Shown: positions 42,471 to 52,522 of the stretch, piece after piece | Numbering within the stretch: the stretch's first letter is position 1 | Layout of the letters: each line of letters starts with the position of its first letter | Translations under genes and position numbers: made by a program | Source: Ostrinia nubilalis | Taxonomy: Eukaryota > Arthropoda > Insecta > Lepidoptera > Crambidae | DNA length: 64,000 bases | NCBI RefSeq assembly: GCF_963855985.1 | Contig: NC_087112.1 | Span: 10,914,501-10,978,500 of the forward strand | Reading direction: 5' to 3' | Notes under the pieces: model-generated | Told to the model about the DNA's origin: nothing | Database searches by the model: none | Seen by the model: the letters and a program-made list of their open reading frames with translations, nothing else

Positions 42471-45400
42471 TCAATCCTCAAGTGGCATTGGCCACTTTTT
42501 CATCTGGTCGGCTGAACTAGATGTTCTGTTGGGCCCCTCAGCGTTGATGTCTACCTTTTCTACATCATAGCGGTCTTTTCGTTTCGATTTGGTTACACGG
42601 TAGGGACCTAAAAACTTCGGCTTTAGCTTCAGTCCTGCTCCAAATTGTGTCCTTTTAATAGCCACGAGATCTCCAACCTGATACTCAGAACTAGGCTTTC
42701 TATTTCTATTAAACGTTTTCTTATTTTCTTCCTCAACCTTGAGAATTTGTTCTTTTGCCCTAATTCTTAATTCTTCTCTGTCCTTGTTATATTCGTCTAA
42801 CTCTTCCTGTCTCAATACTTCTAGGACTTTTAAGTCTTCTCTCGATCTCATTTGAGTGCCGATCATGAGCTGAAACGGAGAAGTGTTTATACTTCTTTGA
42901 TAGGTGCTATTCAAGGCTCTCTGCACCCGATTCACATGTCTGTACCACATTGATGGATTCTCAACACACAGCTTCCTCAACACTGACAAGATAGTTCGGT
43001 GCAGTCTTTCAACCTGACCGTTTCCTCTAGGTACCCCTGTGGTTATGGTGATGTGTTGAATATCCTCTTCCCGGCAAAAATCTTGAAAATCACCACTTGT
43101 GAAGGCAGTTCCACGGTCACTAATTATTCTGACTGGATTTCCAAAGTGTTGTTGATGTACCTTTAGCTTATCTATGGTCTCTTTGCTGGTGGTGCTTTTG
43201 GTCGGGAACAACCATGTGAATTTGGTAAATGCATCCACAACGGTCAGTATGTAGTTATACAGCTTCCGCGTCTCAGTCAAGGGTCCCACATGGTCTACAT
43301 GGAGTGTATGCAGCGGTATGCCTTCCTTTTCTATTGGATTGAGGTAACCTTCTTGCTTACCCGCTTTTCTGGTTGCAAGTATACATGGTATACATGAAAC
43401 AGCAAAGTTTTGTAATTTCTTTTCCAGGTCTTTTATGTAATAATCCTTCATAATCAATTCCTTCATTTTTCTCACAGAAAAATGACCATTGCTATGCACC
43501 TGTTTAATAATCTCATTCTCTAGACACCTTGGTATGACCAGCAGCTTTTGTTCTCCCTTGTAAAGAAGTCCATTATCAATCCAATAATCTAGATAAGAAT
43601 TACTATGCAATACCTCACATATGGCTTTTAATCCTTCGTCGTTCTGCTGAGCCATTCTTATCTGATCATGAAGACTGTTGGTTACAATTGTCATACAGGG
43701 ATTTCGGCTGAGTGCATCTGCATGCTGCATCTTCGATCCTGGTCGATGTTCAACTTCATAGTCAAATTGATCCAAAAACAAAACCCAGCGAGCCACTTTA
43801 GGTGTCAAATCCCTTTTCCTCAATGTCGCTTCAAATGCTTGACAGTCTGTAACAATCTTAAAATGAATTCCATACAAATAGATACGAAATTTCTTTAATC
43901 CTTCTATTATTGCCAATGCTTCCAACTCATAACTCGAGTACTTACATTCAGCATCACTCGTTCTTTTGCTCATGTAATATACGGGATGCCATCCATCTAT
44001 GTGCAGCTGAAGCAGTATAGCAGAATATGCAATGGAGGATGCATCAGTGTGTAGTTCTGTGGGTAATTTAGCATCATATATTTTCAACACCGGACCTTCT
44101 CCAAGTCTTTTCTTCAAATTTTCAAAAGCAATGAGCTGCTCATCTTCAAGCTTGAAAGATGAGTCCTTCCGTAACAAGTCTGTGAGTGGCTTCGCCACCA
44201 TTGCGTAGTTTTCAATATACTTTCTAAAATATGAGGTCAGCCCGAGAAAGCTGCGTACCTGCTTTACTGAAGTCGGCTTAGGAAAGCGTAGAACAGCATC
44301 AATTTTCTCTGGAGTAGGTCTAACCTCACCATTCTTTATTCTATGACCCAAGTATTCAATTTCTTGACTTATCAAATTTGCTTTCTTCCAGTTGATTTCT
44401 AGTCCATATTCCTCTGCGATTAAAAGCACGCTTTTAAGTCGTTGGACAGCCTGGGCCTCATCTTTAGCTGGAATCAACAGATCGTCGATGAATATCATAA
44501 GTTCACCCTTTACTAACAGATCCCTGAATATTATTGAGATAAATCTCATGAAATATTTGGGACATATTGATAGTCCGAATGGAGCACGCAAAAATTCAAA
44601 CTGGCCATGGTGGGTAACAAAAGATGTATAAGGAATCGAATCCTCACTTATTTTCAAGTGAAAGAATCCGTTTTTCAGGTCTAGCACACTGTACACCTTA
44701 GCATCTTTCAGCTTATCAATTAGATCCTCAATGATAGGCAAAGGGAATTCATCTTTTACAATTTTCTTATTTAACATTCTATAATCAATACATACACGGG
44801 TGGAACCATCCTTTTTCTTCGCAAGCACCAGGGGACTACTATATTCAGAATAACTCACCCTAATGATTCCATTGTCTAACCACTCAGACACCTGTTGCTC
44901 CACTATGTCTTGCTCTATAAGTGATAATCTGCGAGGTCGTTGGACCACAGGGACGTCGTCCTTCAGTACTATCTTCAGTTGTAGTGGCACCTCCTTGACT
45001 TGTTGAGGCTTGTAGTTTTCCACACATTGGATCACCTCTTGTCTTAAATTATGATCTGCCATGGGACCTACAACAGAATCAACAGAACACGTATTGCTAA
45101 CATAACAACCTAACTGAGTCCACTCTTTATTGACAAACCTCACAGATCCTCCATTCATCATTACTGTAACATTATTCAGAAATTCTTGCCCGATTATCGC
45201 ATCATACGGAACAAAATTCCTACTTATTACATGAAATATTACATTATCGTAGTATTGTCCATCGATACACAAACGCAGCTGGCATTTCCCAGACGATCGG
45301 ACGGTTGTTAGTCCGATTCCTGAAAGTGTGATGTCATCTTGTTCACATTCCGGACTACCAATCGCGTCGTAAACGTCCGAGGCTAGGATGTTCACATCAC

Positions 45401-46535
45401 TTCCCGAATCTATTAACGTTTTTACGCTGTGTCCACCTATTTTAGCCGTCAATATCGGTTTCTTCAATGATTTACAGTGTTTGTTTACCACTTGCATAAC
45501 TTCACTCACTGACAGATCGTCGCTGTCACTGTCATTATGACTGCCATAGACAACCGAGGCCATCTTGGATTCGTCGTTCACCGTTCGCCCGCCCGGAGCG
45601 CCACCGTCGTCCGCTGGAGTGAAGTTAGCCGCGTCACTGCTCACCGTTCCGAACATCGCTCTCTTCGCCGAAATTGCGTTTTGCTGTTGGTAGCCTTGCC
45701 TTGCCTTTCCGAAGTTGCCCGACGACTCACGATGTTTCACGACAGCTGGATTCTTCGTGACTTGGGTACATGTCGAACCAACATGGCCGAATTCATTGCA
45801 CTTGAAGCATTTTAGGCCTTTATTCTTGTGTGGGCAGTTGGCAGATGCATGACCCACGTCGCCACAGCCGTAACACCTGATGCGCCGGTGACCTTGCCGC
45901 CCTTGCTGCTGCTTGGATGACTCCGCTTCATTTCTTGGCACTGACGATTTTTGCATCTTACTCACGATGGTTTCGTAGATCTTCAGCTTTTCTTTCAGAT
46001 CGGAGTAAGTGGTTACGCCGTACAGCATCATCTTGTTTGTCTCGATGTCAACAATTCCGTCCACTATATATTTGATGGCAACGTAATCCGGCATCTTGCC
46101 ACGTTTGCCCAGCTCTTTCATAATCAACATGTAGTCGAGGCATGTTTCATCCACTCGCCTCTTTCTAGCGCTCATGAGCTCGTGGATGGCCTTTACATCG
46201 ACCGTATCTGGGAATTCTTTAGTTATTGCGGCCTTCAAATCGTCCCAGCTCTTGAATGGACGTTCAGCTCGGAGCCATAGTTGCGCAGTGCCCGTAAGCG
46301 ACCGTCGCGCCACCAGTAGCTGCTGCAACGGGGACCAACCAAATATTTCGGCGTTGCTCTCGACGTCTTCGACCCAACGCGTCACGGGATAGGTGCTATC
46401 CCTCCCGCTATATCTAGGTACCAACTCCGCCGTCATTTGCAACATATGGGTCGGGTTATGTGGGATGCTGTCTTCAGCACAGTCTTCGTAATCGTCTTGC
46501 CGGCTTTTGCGTCGCTCTTTACCGTAGTTCGGCAT
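42471..46535 (-). CDS. Gag-Pol polyprotein of element 3
   Basis: The first in-frame ATG is at 46535, giving about 1354 codons; the frame is open a further 38 codons upstream to 46649 without an ATG. Gag lacks the RS-rich start of elements 1 and 2. Counted from that ATG: CCHC knuckles from residue 221 (CYGCGDVGHASANC, then CFKCNEFGHVGSTC), protease DSGS at 376, RT active site FIDD at 682-685, RNase H (ELHTDASS) after it, integrase HHCC zinc motif (from VHSNGHFS), catalytic D1081, D1140 and E1176, with exactly 35 residues between the last two, and a GPY module (KFLGPYRVTKSKRKDRYDV). The first residue of the RT box is Phe rather than Tyr. The single fused frame is undamaged. Confidence 0.95.
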   Translation of the reverse strand: MPNYGKERRKSRQDDYEDCAEDSIPHNPTHMLQMTAELVPRYSGRDSTYPVTRWVEDVESNAEIFGWSPLQQLLVARRSLTGTAQLWLRAERPFKSWDDLKAAITKEFPDTVDVKAIHELMSARKRRVDETCLDYMLIMKELGKRGKMPDYVAIKYIVDGIVDIETNKMMLYGVTTYSDLKEKLKIYETIVSKMQKSSVPRNEAESSKQQQGRQGHRRIRCYGCGDVGHASANCPHKNKGLKCFKCNEFGHVGSTCTQVTKNPAVVKHRESSGNFGKARQGYQQQNAISAKRAMFGTVSSDAANFTPADDGGAPGGRTVNDESKMASVVYGSHNDSDSDDLSVSEVMQVVNKHCKSLKKPILTAKIGGHSVKTLIDSGSDVNILASDVYDAIGSPECEQDDITLSGIGLTTVRSSGKCQLRLCIDGQYYDNVIFHVISRNFVPYDAIIGQEFLNNVTVMMNGGSVRFVNKEWTQLGCYVSNTCSVDSVVGPMADHNLRQEVIQCVENYKPQQVKEVPLQLKIVLKDDVPVVQRPRRLSLIEQDIVEQQVSEWLDNGIIRVSYSEYSSPLVLAKKKDGSTRVCIDYRMLNKKIVKDEFPLPIIEDLIDKLKDAKVYSVLDLKNGFFHLKISEDSIPYTSFVTHHGQFEFLRAPFGLSICPKYFMRFISIIFRDLLVKGELMIFIDDLLIPAKDEAQAVQRLKSVLLIAEEYGLEINWKKANLISQEIEYLGHRIKNGEVRPTPEKIDAVLRFPKPTSVKQVRSFLGLTSYFRKYIENYAMVAKPLTDLLRKDSSFKLEDEQLIAFENLKKRLGEGPVLKIYDAKLPTELHTDASSIAYSAILLQLHIDGWHPVYYMSKRTSDAECKYSSYELEALAIIEGLKKFRIYLYGIHFKIVTDCQAFEATLRKRDLTPKVARWVLFLDQFDYEVEHRPGSKMQHADALSRNPCMTIVTNSLHDQIRMAQQNDEGLKAICEVLHSNSYLDYWIDNGLLYKGEQKLLVIPRCLENEIIKQVHSNGHFSVRKMKELIMKDYYIKDLEKKLQNFAVSCIPCILATRKAGKQEGYLNPIEKEGIPLHTLHVDHVGPLTETRKLYNYILTVVDAFTKFTWLFPTKSTTSKETIDKLKVHQQHFGNPVRIISDRGTAFTSGDFQDFCREEDIQHITITTGVPRGNGQVERLHRTILSVLRKLCVENPSMWYRHVNRVQRALNSTYQRSINTSPFQLMIGTQMRSREDLKVLEVLRQEELDEYNKDREELRIRAKEQILKVEEENKKTFNRNRKPSSEYQVGDLVAIKRTQFGAGLKLKPKFLGPYRVTKSKRKDRYDVEKVDINAEGPNRTSSSADQMKKWPMPLED

Positions 46536-46669
46536 GTTTTCGTCGTTGATTCCGTCTGAATCACACACCGGTACAATGGCGTCGTAATGGCGTAGTCGTT
46601 GAACACGCGTGCTCGTACTTTTGAGATGGGATTTTCCCGCGAAGTACACCGTCCACCGCGAAGATAACT

Positions 46670-46687
46670 ATCCCGGACGAGCCCCCA
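46670..46687 (-). other. Primer-binding site of element 3 (tRNA-Pro)
   Basis: On the minus strand this 18-mer, TGGGGGCTCGTCCGGGAT, is the exact complement of the conserved tRNA-Pro 3' end including CCA. It starts five bases inside the 5' LTR if that LTR ends in TACA. Confidence 0.9.
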
Positions 46688-46692
46688 AAATT

Positions 46693-46867
46693 TGTAGGGA
46701 CGGGGCTTCGCAAGGAAATGCACTTTCTTCAATGATACGTTTATTTTTCTTCAATTTAATACAGAGCTACAACTTTGTCCGTAACCGTCGTGCCGCCATG
46801 TTCCTTTCTTCCTTCCCTCTCACTCACTCCTATCGCTCTGTCGTTCACTCAGTGTTGCAATCCTACA
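46693..46867 (-). repeat. 5' LTR of element 3
   Basis: 175 bases running TGTAGG to CCCTACA on the minus strand, so its two ends are short inverted repeats. It includes an AATAAA on that strand. The shared 171 bases are identical to the 3' LTR. Confidence 0.9.
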
Positions 46868-46872
46868 TAAAC

Positions 46873-47288
46873 ATACAAAAAAAATAATAAAAGGTGATTC
46901 TATAACCAAGTGTTTTAATCACATTCGACGGTTAAGAATCAATACCATATATCTCAAGTTTTGGCGGTTTTCACTTTTTAATGCCAATAGATTTAAAGTC
47001 CAATTTGGCACAGGTTGTTCACACTCCTATCTCAATATTCACAGTATTTCCAAAGTTATTTGCTATAGAAATACCACCTATGTTAAGAGCACGAAAAATT
47101 TTCTGCCAATATTGTCTATCTCTCCTCAAATAATTATAGAAAAGTGGTAAAAAGTTACTTTATTCAGTATTTTTTACTTTCATTGTGCAGTAGACGTGTT
47201 TCATTACATGTTTAGCGTGTGAGAACTTGATAATGGTAAGTTTAAAATCAGAAATACATGAGATAAAGTTGACAAAATGTTCACAACT
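46873..47288. other. Unit A spacer right of element 3
   Basis: AT-rich, nothing recognised; it continues the sequence interrupted by element 3. Confidence 0.4.
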
Positions 47289-48225
47289 TTAACTAATAGT
47301 ACTTTTATTCAAAAGGCGATAGAGCGGAACCTAGGATATTCGCAAGAGACAACTCTATTAAGCCAAGCCAGCTCACTAAGTTAAAGACGGTGTACGGTAG
47401 TGTGACCGAGGTTCTGGGTGAGACTGAGAGGTTTTACAGGCATACCTTGGTCACCAAACCTGTTAATATGTAAGCCACAGATCCAAGAGCTGAGCTAACT
47501 CGACACTGTACCGAAGATATCCCGGATATCAGCCTTAGCTCGGTTAGGATGACTCTCAAACAGCTTAAGAACAACAAGGCACCAGGTGATGACGGAATAA
47601 AATCGGAACATCTGAACGCGATTGGAACACCGATACTGATGATCCTTCAGAGGCTTTTAATTTCGTCTTACCCGAGGGAATAGCGCCAGAGGCATAGAAC
47701 AGAACCATGGTGGTGCTTTTCTTCAAGAAGGGAGATAACACCTTACTGAAGAATTACAGACCCATCTCCCTACTGCGCCATGTCTACAAGCTGTTTTCAA
47801 GAGTCATCACGAATCGTCTCACGCGAAGGTTTGATGACTTTAAGCCTCCCAAGCACAAGCCAATTTTCGCAAAGACCACATCCATACGCTGTGGCAGGTT
47901 GTACAGAAGACCGAGGAGTATAAGTTGCCCTTTGCTTGGCGTTCGTGGACTTCGATTCGATCGAGACTTGGGCATTGCTGTAGTCTCTCCAGTGGTGCCG
48001 TATCGACTATCGGTACATCGAGGTGCTTGTACAAAATGCTTCCAAACTCCAGAATTGGAAAGGATTCTGCATAAATATAAATTAATGGCGAGTAGGTACA
48101 TCACTCACCTTCGGTTTGCCGAAAATATTATGGTCATTCGCTGGAAGACCTCTACACAATGTTTAAAGACCTTAATCGAGTTTCCCAACAGGTAGGTCTT
48201 CGGATGAAAATGTTTTAACGTAAAA
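47289..48225 (+). pseudogene. Decayed RTE-like LINE reverse transcriptase, unit A
   Basis: Reverse-transcriptase pieces are readable in different frames: NNKAPGDDGIKSEHLNAIG at about 47570; FFKKGDNTLLKNYRPISLL in the frame 47707-48195; and, after a frame change, a palm-like HLRFAENIMVI (the usual FADD reads FAEN) and LNRVSQQVGLRMKM near 48180. A section between fingers and palm is missing. It is not functional. The product family is the RTE-like endonuclease/reverse transcriptase common in moths. Confidence 0.8.
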
Positions 48226-48240
48226 CACAATTAATAAATA

Positions 48241-49574
48241 ACACTGGTCAACAAAAAAAATAAAATTGTTTGCTTCCTGTGATTTTTTTTCTGTTTCTAT
48301 CTCAAATTGACGCATATTTTTTTAAATATGGCAACAGTTTTTCTCTAACAGCTTTTGTTTTTAAGTTATAGCTATCTACCTTCATTTAATATTTTTACTT
48401 AGATTTTTGATTTAATTGGACAAAAAAAAATATTTTGTTGGTGTTTTCGATATTGCTTCGTTATGAAGATGTTGTGTGCTTAATCCAGATTGCTTCTGCT
48501 ATGTTTGTGGTAAATATAATATTTGAAAAATGTCGAAAACCTCTATCGGAATTCATGAAAACTGCGTAACATCGACACTTTAAAATAAATATTTGAAATA
48601 AATTAATCAAGACCACAAACGGGTTATTTGTGTTCTGAGAATAGGTAACTTACTTTAGGCCAACAAGGGGGCTACCCAAAATTCCCGTTTCATGTGTATC
48701 TGGAATAGTCGTAACAAACAAAAGCATTGGTTACAAAAATTTTGACCAGTGCGGCTTCCCGCACACACAACTTTTTGCTTTTCAGCTAAAGTTGATACAA
48801 ACTATTTTATAAACATGCCTTTAGTTAGCCAAGACCATATCACCGTACTTCCACCACTTTATATTAACCTCGGCATCTTGAAACAGTCTGTGAAGGCGCT
48901 TGACAAAAGTAACGAATGTTATAATTTTCTTTCATGAAAGTTTTCAGGATTAAGCACGGAAAACTTGAATGTTGGTAATCTTTGATGGAACTCACATTAG
49001 GCAACTGGTAAATGATCATAATTTTAAGAAATCAATGACTGAAGTCCAGTCCTAAGCTTAGAATTCATTTTTTTGGTTATAAGTAATTTCCTAAGCAAAA
49101 AGAAATTGTTGAGAGCATGCTATCCAACTTGCAAGAGCTAGGGTGCAACATGGGCATAAAAATACACTTCATGTACTCGCATTAACATCGATTTCCACAA
49201 TATGTAGGTGAGTTTAGTGAGGAGCAGGATAAAAGATGTCATTAGAATTTTCGGACAATGGAAGAAGGTTATCAGGGGCGGTGGTGATCATATACTCGTA
49301 TGAATGGCAGACCATTGCTGGAATTTGCAACGAGATCTACTCAAACTTGTCTATTCAAAGAAATCATATAAAAAATCATTTGCTAGTGTTCAATAGATAT
49401 TTTATCAACACAATGTATAATTTTTCGTATTTTTTTGTCAAAATAATAAAACTCTATATTTTAAAAAGTAAAGCTGTTGACGATCTCCCAGTATTTTTTT
49501 CATAATCAGGGCCATAGAAACACCCAATAACAGAAAAAAAAAATAAGGGAAAAAAAACATGTGTTGACCAGTGT
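48241..49574. mobile_element. Decayed 1.33-kb element with ACACTGGTCAACA termini, unit A
   Basis: ACACTGGTCAACA at 48241-48253 and its inverse at 49562-49574 bound the element, with AATA on both outer sides. Between about 48615 and 49386, broken across frames and stops, is a protein relic I recognise as a repeated arthropod family without an assigned function: HITVLPPLYINLGILKQSVK, then LQELGCNMGIKIHFMYSH, then FSEEQDKR, then a frame with YQGRW. The pieces are in the family's order, so this is a dead copy of what is probably a transposon-borne gene. Confidence 0.65.
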
Positions 49575-49776
49575 AATAATAAGTTTCGCTACACACCTTC
49601 GCATCACTCTCTATTGTTAAACGGCTCCAGTGGAAACGCAGCTTAACAAATAGTTTAATTACCTACTTATGGTATTTAAATATATGATGTATTTATTAAC
49701 TAATCTATTCATCAACTAATCTAGTCATTAATTAATTTATTTATTAAGTAATCTATTTCTAATGACTTATTACAAG

Positions 49777-49815
49777 TATAAAAGGTAGTGTTAGTGCTGT
49801 TTCGAATCATTCAGT
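49777..49815 (+). promoter_or_regulatory. Core promoter of the secreted-peptide gene, copy A
   Basis: TATAAAAG at 49777-49784 and initiator-like TCATTCAGT at 49807-49815 are spaced as in arthropod TATA promoters, which suggests strong, regulated expression. The start codon follows about 30 bases later. Confidence 0.65.
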
Positions 49816-49841
49816 CTTGTGTTTGTGAATCGACAGCAATC

Positions 49842-50257
49842 ATGAAGGTGTTGGCATTATTGGTGAGTTGATATTTTCTTCTTAATTTGTTACAAACGAT
49901 AGATTACATTGAAAAACTACTTTGCAAAGTCTTTTGTTGACCGCAAAATACTGAGTATCTAACATTGTTTACGTTTTACTTCAAAAACTCATTGGTCATT
50001 TCTCAAAAACATCTACAGTAGAATCCCCTAGCAGTTTCTATCTTCAAACAGGATTTTTCTATAACATTTATTTTTCTCTCTAGATCGTCGTAGCTGTGGT
50101 CTGCGTGGCCATCGAAGCGAGGCCCAGGGCCCAGGGCCCGTACAATGATCGCGAACCAGGATCACTGTCGAACATGTACTTGCAAATAAATGAATTGTTA
50201 AAACCGGAAAATATTGAGGAGTACCTGTCGGACCCTGACACTATGTTTGTTAAATGA
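49842..50257 (+). CDS. Small secreted peptide gene, copy A (two exons)
   Basis: Exon 1 is 49842-49862 (ATG and six codons, ends at GTGAGT). The intron is 49863-50083 (acceptor TTTTTCTCTCTAG). Exon 2 is 50084-50257. Together they encode 64 residues. The first 19 (MKVLALLIVVAVVCVAIEA) form a clear signal peptide with an Ala cleavage site. The predicted mature peptide of 45 residues starts RPRAQGPYNDREPGS, has no Cys, and ends in an acidic part followed by DTMFVK. An intron inside the signal peptide is common in insect secreted-protein genes. AATAAA is at 50292-50297. Neighbours are transposon relics, so context gives no function. I do not recognise the family; an antimicrobial, gland or cuticle-associated peptide are all possible. 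A single-frame search misses it because of the intron. Confidence 0.8.
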
Positions 50258-50299
50258 TGTCAAGTCAACTGTTTGTTTTTACTCTGATTTTAATAAATA

Positions 50300-50914
50300 G
50301 AAGAAATATATTCTAAAAAACAACGATGTCAAGTAGTTTTTTTATTTTATTCTTATTTATTTATTAATTTATCTGAATTTCTAATTTATTAAATTAATAT
50401 ATGTGTTTTCTATGTATAATATTGTTGTCTATAATACCCACACACATAGTACAAGCTTTGTTTAGTTAGTTTGGGACTAGCGGCGCAGTGTATCCTTACT
50501 AAATGGGCCAAATTATGACGTCACTTTTTGAACAATTTGAATTTGAACTTTCCACACTCCCGCAGCACAATTTTTCTTCAGTACAGTCAGTTTAAACTAG
50601 GCAAAATTTTTATTTTGAAATTTTTTTTGGGAATTATGTATTTTTTTCATCCAAGCTGGAGCAGCTGGTTTTGTAATTTTGATAAAAATTTAGAGAAGCA
50701 TTATTCAGGGTTACAAAACAAAAAAAAATTGAAAAAGTGAAGATTTGTGGCAACACGAGTAAAAAGGCCGTCGCGTCACCGAGAGTAGAATTTTTTATTT
50801 TTTTTTAAAATGCCTATTATTTTCACGAAATGCCACATAGATTTTTTTTTATATTTTTCTGATAACCAGCATAATTTGCCTCAACACCCAGTTCTGGCTT
50901 GACGTTGAATTACG
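50300..50914. other. Spacer between peptide gene and palindromic element, unit A
   Basis: AT-rich, with a chance 70-codon frame that differs in unit B. No feature called. Confidence 0.4.
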
Positions 50915-51620
50915 GGACACCCTGTATAGCCTATAATTATTTCCCTCCCTCCATAGTAATTTCCCTCCAGGTGGCATTACAAAATTCCACCCTGTATAGT
51001 TGGTAACGTTGGATAGAGCTCATAAAGCACTTTCAGGATCAGTAACCAGTTATTGAATATCTTGCATAGTTTTTAATATTATGTGGTTTTTCTAAATGTA
51101 TGGAAGCTATAAACATTGTTTTTTTTTCCCCGCCACTGTGAACTTGTTTTGATCGACTTATACTTGAGATCAATGTCGGAACGTCAGTCGGAAATAAGAC
51201 ATCGTACAGATCGGAGCTCTTGCTCTCTGTGATTTTTGTAATAAGTAATCAATAAAGTGTGAAAGTGCTGCTCGTCTATCATTTTGTCTGGTTGTTATTA
51301 CATTAATTAAAAAATAAATAACTAATTGACATTGTCATCTCATAATAAATTACCATTACTACTTAAAAAAAAAATTGACATTGTTGTTGTAGAATATACA
51401 GGGTGGAAACGTTAAGTGATCTCCCTCGATTATTTTTAAACTACACAAGATATCGAAAAACTGATTACTGATACTGAAAGTGCTTCATGAGCTCTTTCAT
51501 ACGGTACCAGTAATAGGTTACAGAATAAACTGGATCTATCAAAAAAGTCAATGTTTATAGCTTCCATACATTTAGAAAAACCACATAATATTAAAAAACT
51601 ATGCAAGATATTCAATAACC
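50915..51620. repeat. Nested inverted repeats with CACCCTGTATAG ends, unit A
   Basis: The segment ATTATGTGGTTTTTCTAAAT with flanks (51075-51118) is repeated inverted at about 51551-51605. An outer pair, with CACTTTCAGGATCAGTAACC against ACTGATACTGAAAGTGCTTC, is also inverted. CACCCTGTATA and ATACAGGGTG mark ends at 50917, 50989 and 51398. It looks like one MITE inserted in or paired with another. Confidence 0.55.
51137..51302 (+). repeat. Possible solo LTR inside the palindrome, unit A
   Basis: A TGTGAAC to TTATTACA segment with an initiator TCAGT at 51184 and AATAAA at 51251 has the look of a short LTR, but I see no target duplication. Confidence 0.25.
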
Positions 51621-51927
51621 GCTAAACTCGAGGCTGAGGCCTGACTCACGCTGCTGCCGGCCGCCGTTACACCGGGGCGAGCGCGATGAGTAATGTAAAT
51701 AGACCGTTCCGGTGACAATTTAAGTTTTTGAAATGTTTATGCTTGTAAATTGAGAACCGTTTCACATTTTGATACACTTTTTGCACCACTGTATAGCCTG
51801 CTTAATTGTCTACACAACTGTATATAGTGTCACTTAAAACTTTAATTTTTTCACTATGAAATTTGATGAGAAGTGCAGAGCAAGTACCTAGTAACGTGCC
51901 TGATTTCAACGACCGCCGCGAGCGAAC
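51621..51927. other. End of unit A
   Basis: GC-richer at 51630-51700 (GCCGGCCGCCGTTACACCGG); repeated at 62462-62763. No gene seen. Confidence 0.4.
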
Positions 51928-52522
51928 CCCATACCGACCATTGTGTAGTTGAGGCAACGCCTGTAATTCCTTAGTATAAATTGAACCGATTTTCTATATA
52001 AAAGGCGGCGCAGGTGCCTTTTACGTAACTCATAATTATTTACGTACTGGCATAATACATTAGATATACATACTTATCATAAGTTCATGTTCTTGGAAAT
52101 AATCTAATCAATTTAGATTTTGAGCTTTCGTAATGTATTTTCAGCACGTGTTCGTTTCGTAGGTAAGCAAGTGTAATGACGTAATGTAGTAAGTAATTAA
52201 GTTTAATGCGTACTTGAAAGGTTTGACATTAATTACATATACATATTTTAATATTAGAAATCTTTTTCAATAATTACTTACATTAATTTAAATTGGAGTG
52301 CAGAACACTAAATACTGATGTTGATGGAGAATGGATCTCCATTCTCTACTATCCATACCATCTACTTTAGTTAATAGAATTAAAAGCTTTTCTCAATACT
52401 TACAAAGAACAAAAGAGACAGTACCTACAACATTTTTTTGGACTCGCATTATTTTCGAAGAAAATCAAATTGACGAATTCCTGTTCCTGTGTAATTTACT
52501 TTCTATACCTTGGTCCCCATCC

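Larger units (their letters stand above)
41642..46867 (-). mobile_element. Element 3: complete Ty3/gypsy-type LTR retrotransposon
   Basis: About 5.2 kb on the minus strand, inserted only in unit A. Unit B has the empty target (ATAATAAACATACAAAA at about 57731), which shows the duplicated target as (A)TAAAC at 41636-41641 and 46867-46872. Identical LTRs of about 171-175 bp flank a perfect 18-base tRNA-Pro primer site, one gag-pol frame and a 0.65-kb 3' region. There is no env frame. Confidence 0.94.
36285..51927 (+). repeat. Tandem segmental duplication, unit A
   Basis: Starts at CCCATACCGACCATTATGTA and runs to the same motif at 51928. It is 15.64 kb long, of which about 5.2 kb is element 3; without it, unit A is about 10.4 kb and matches unit B along its length with scattered substitutions and small indels. 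Confidence 0.93.
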
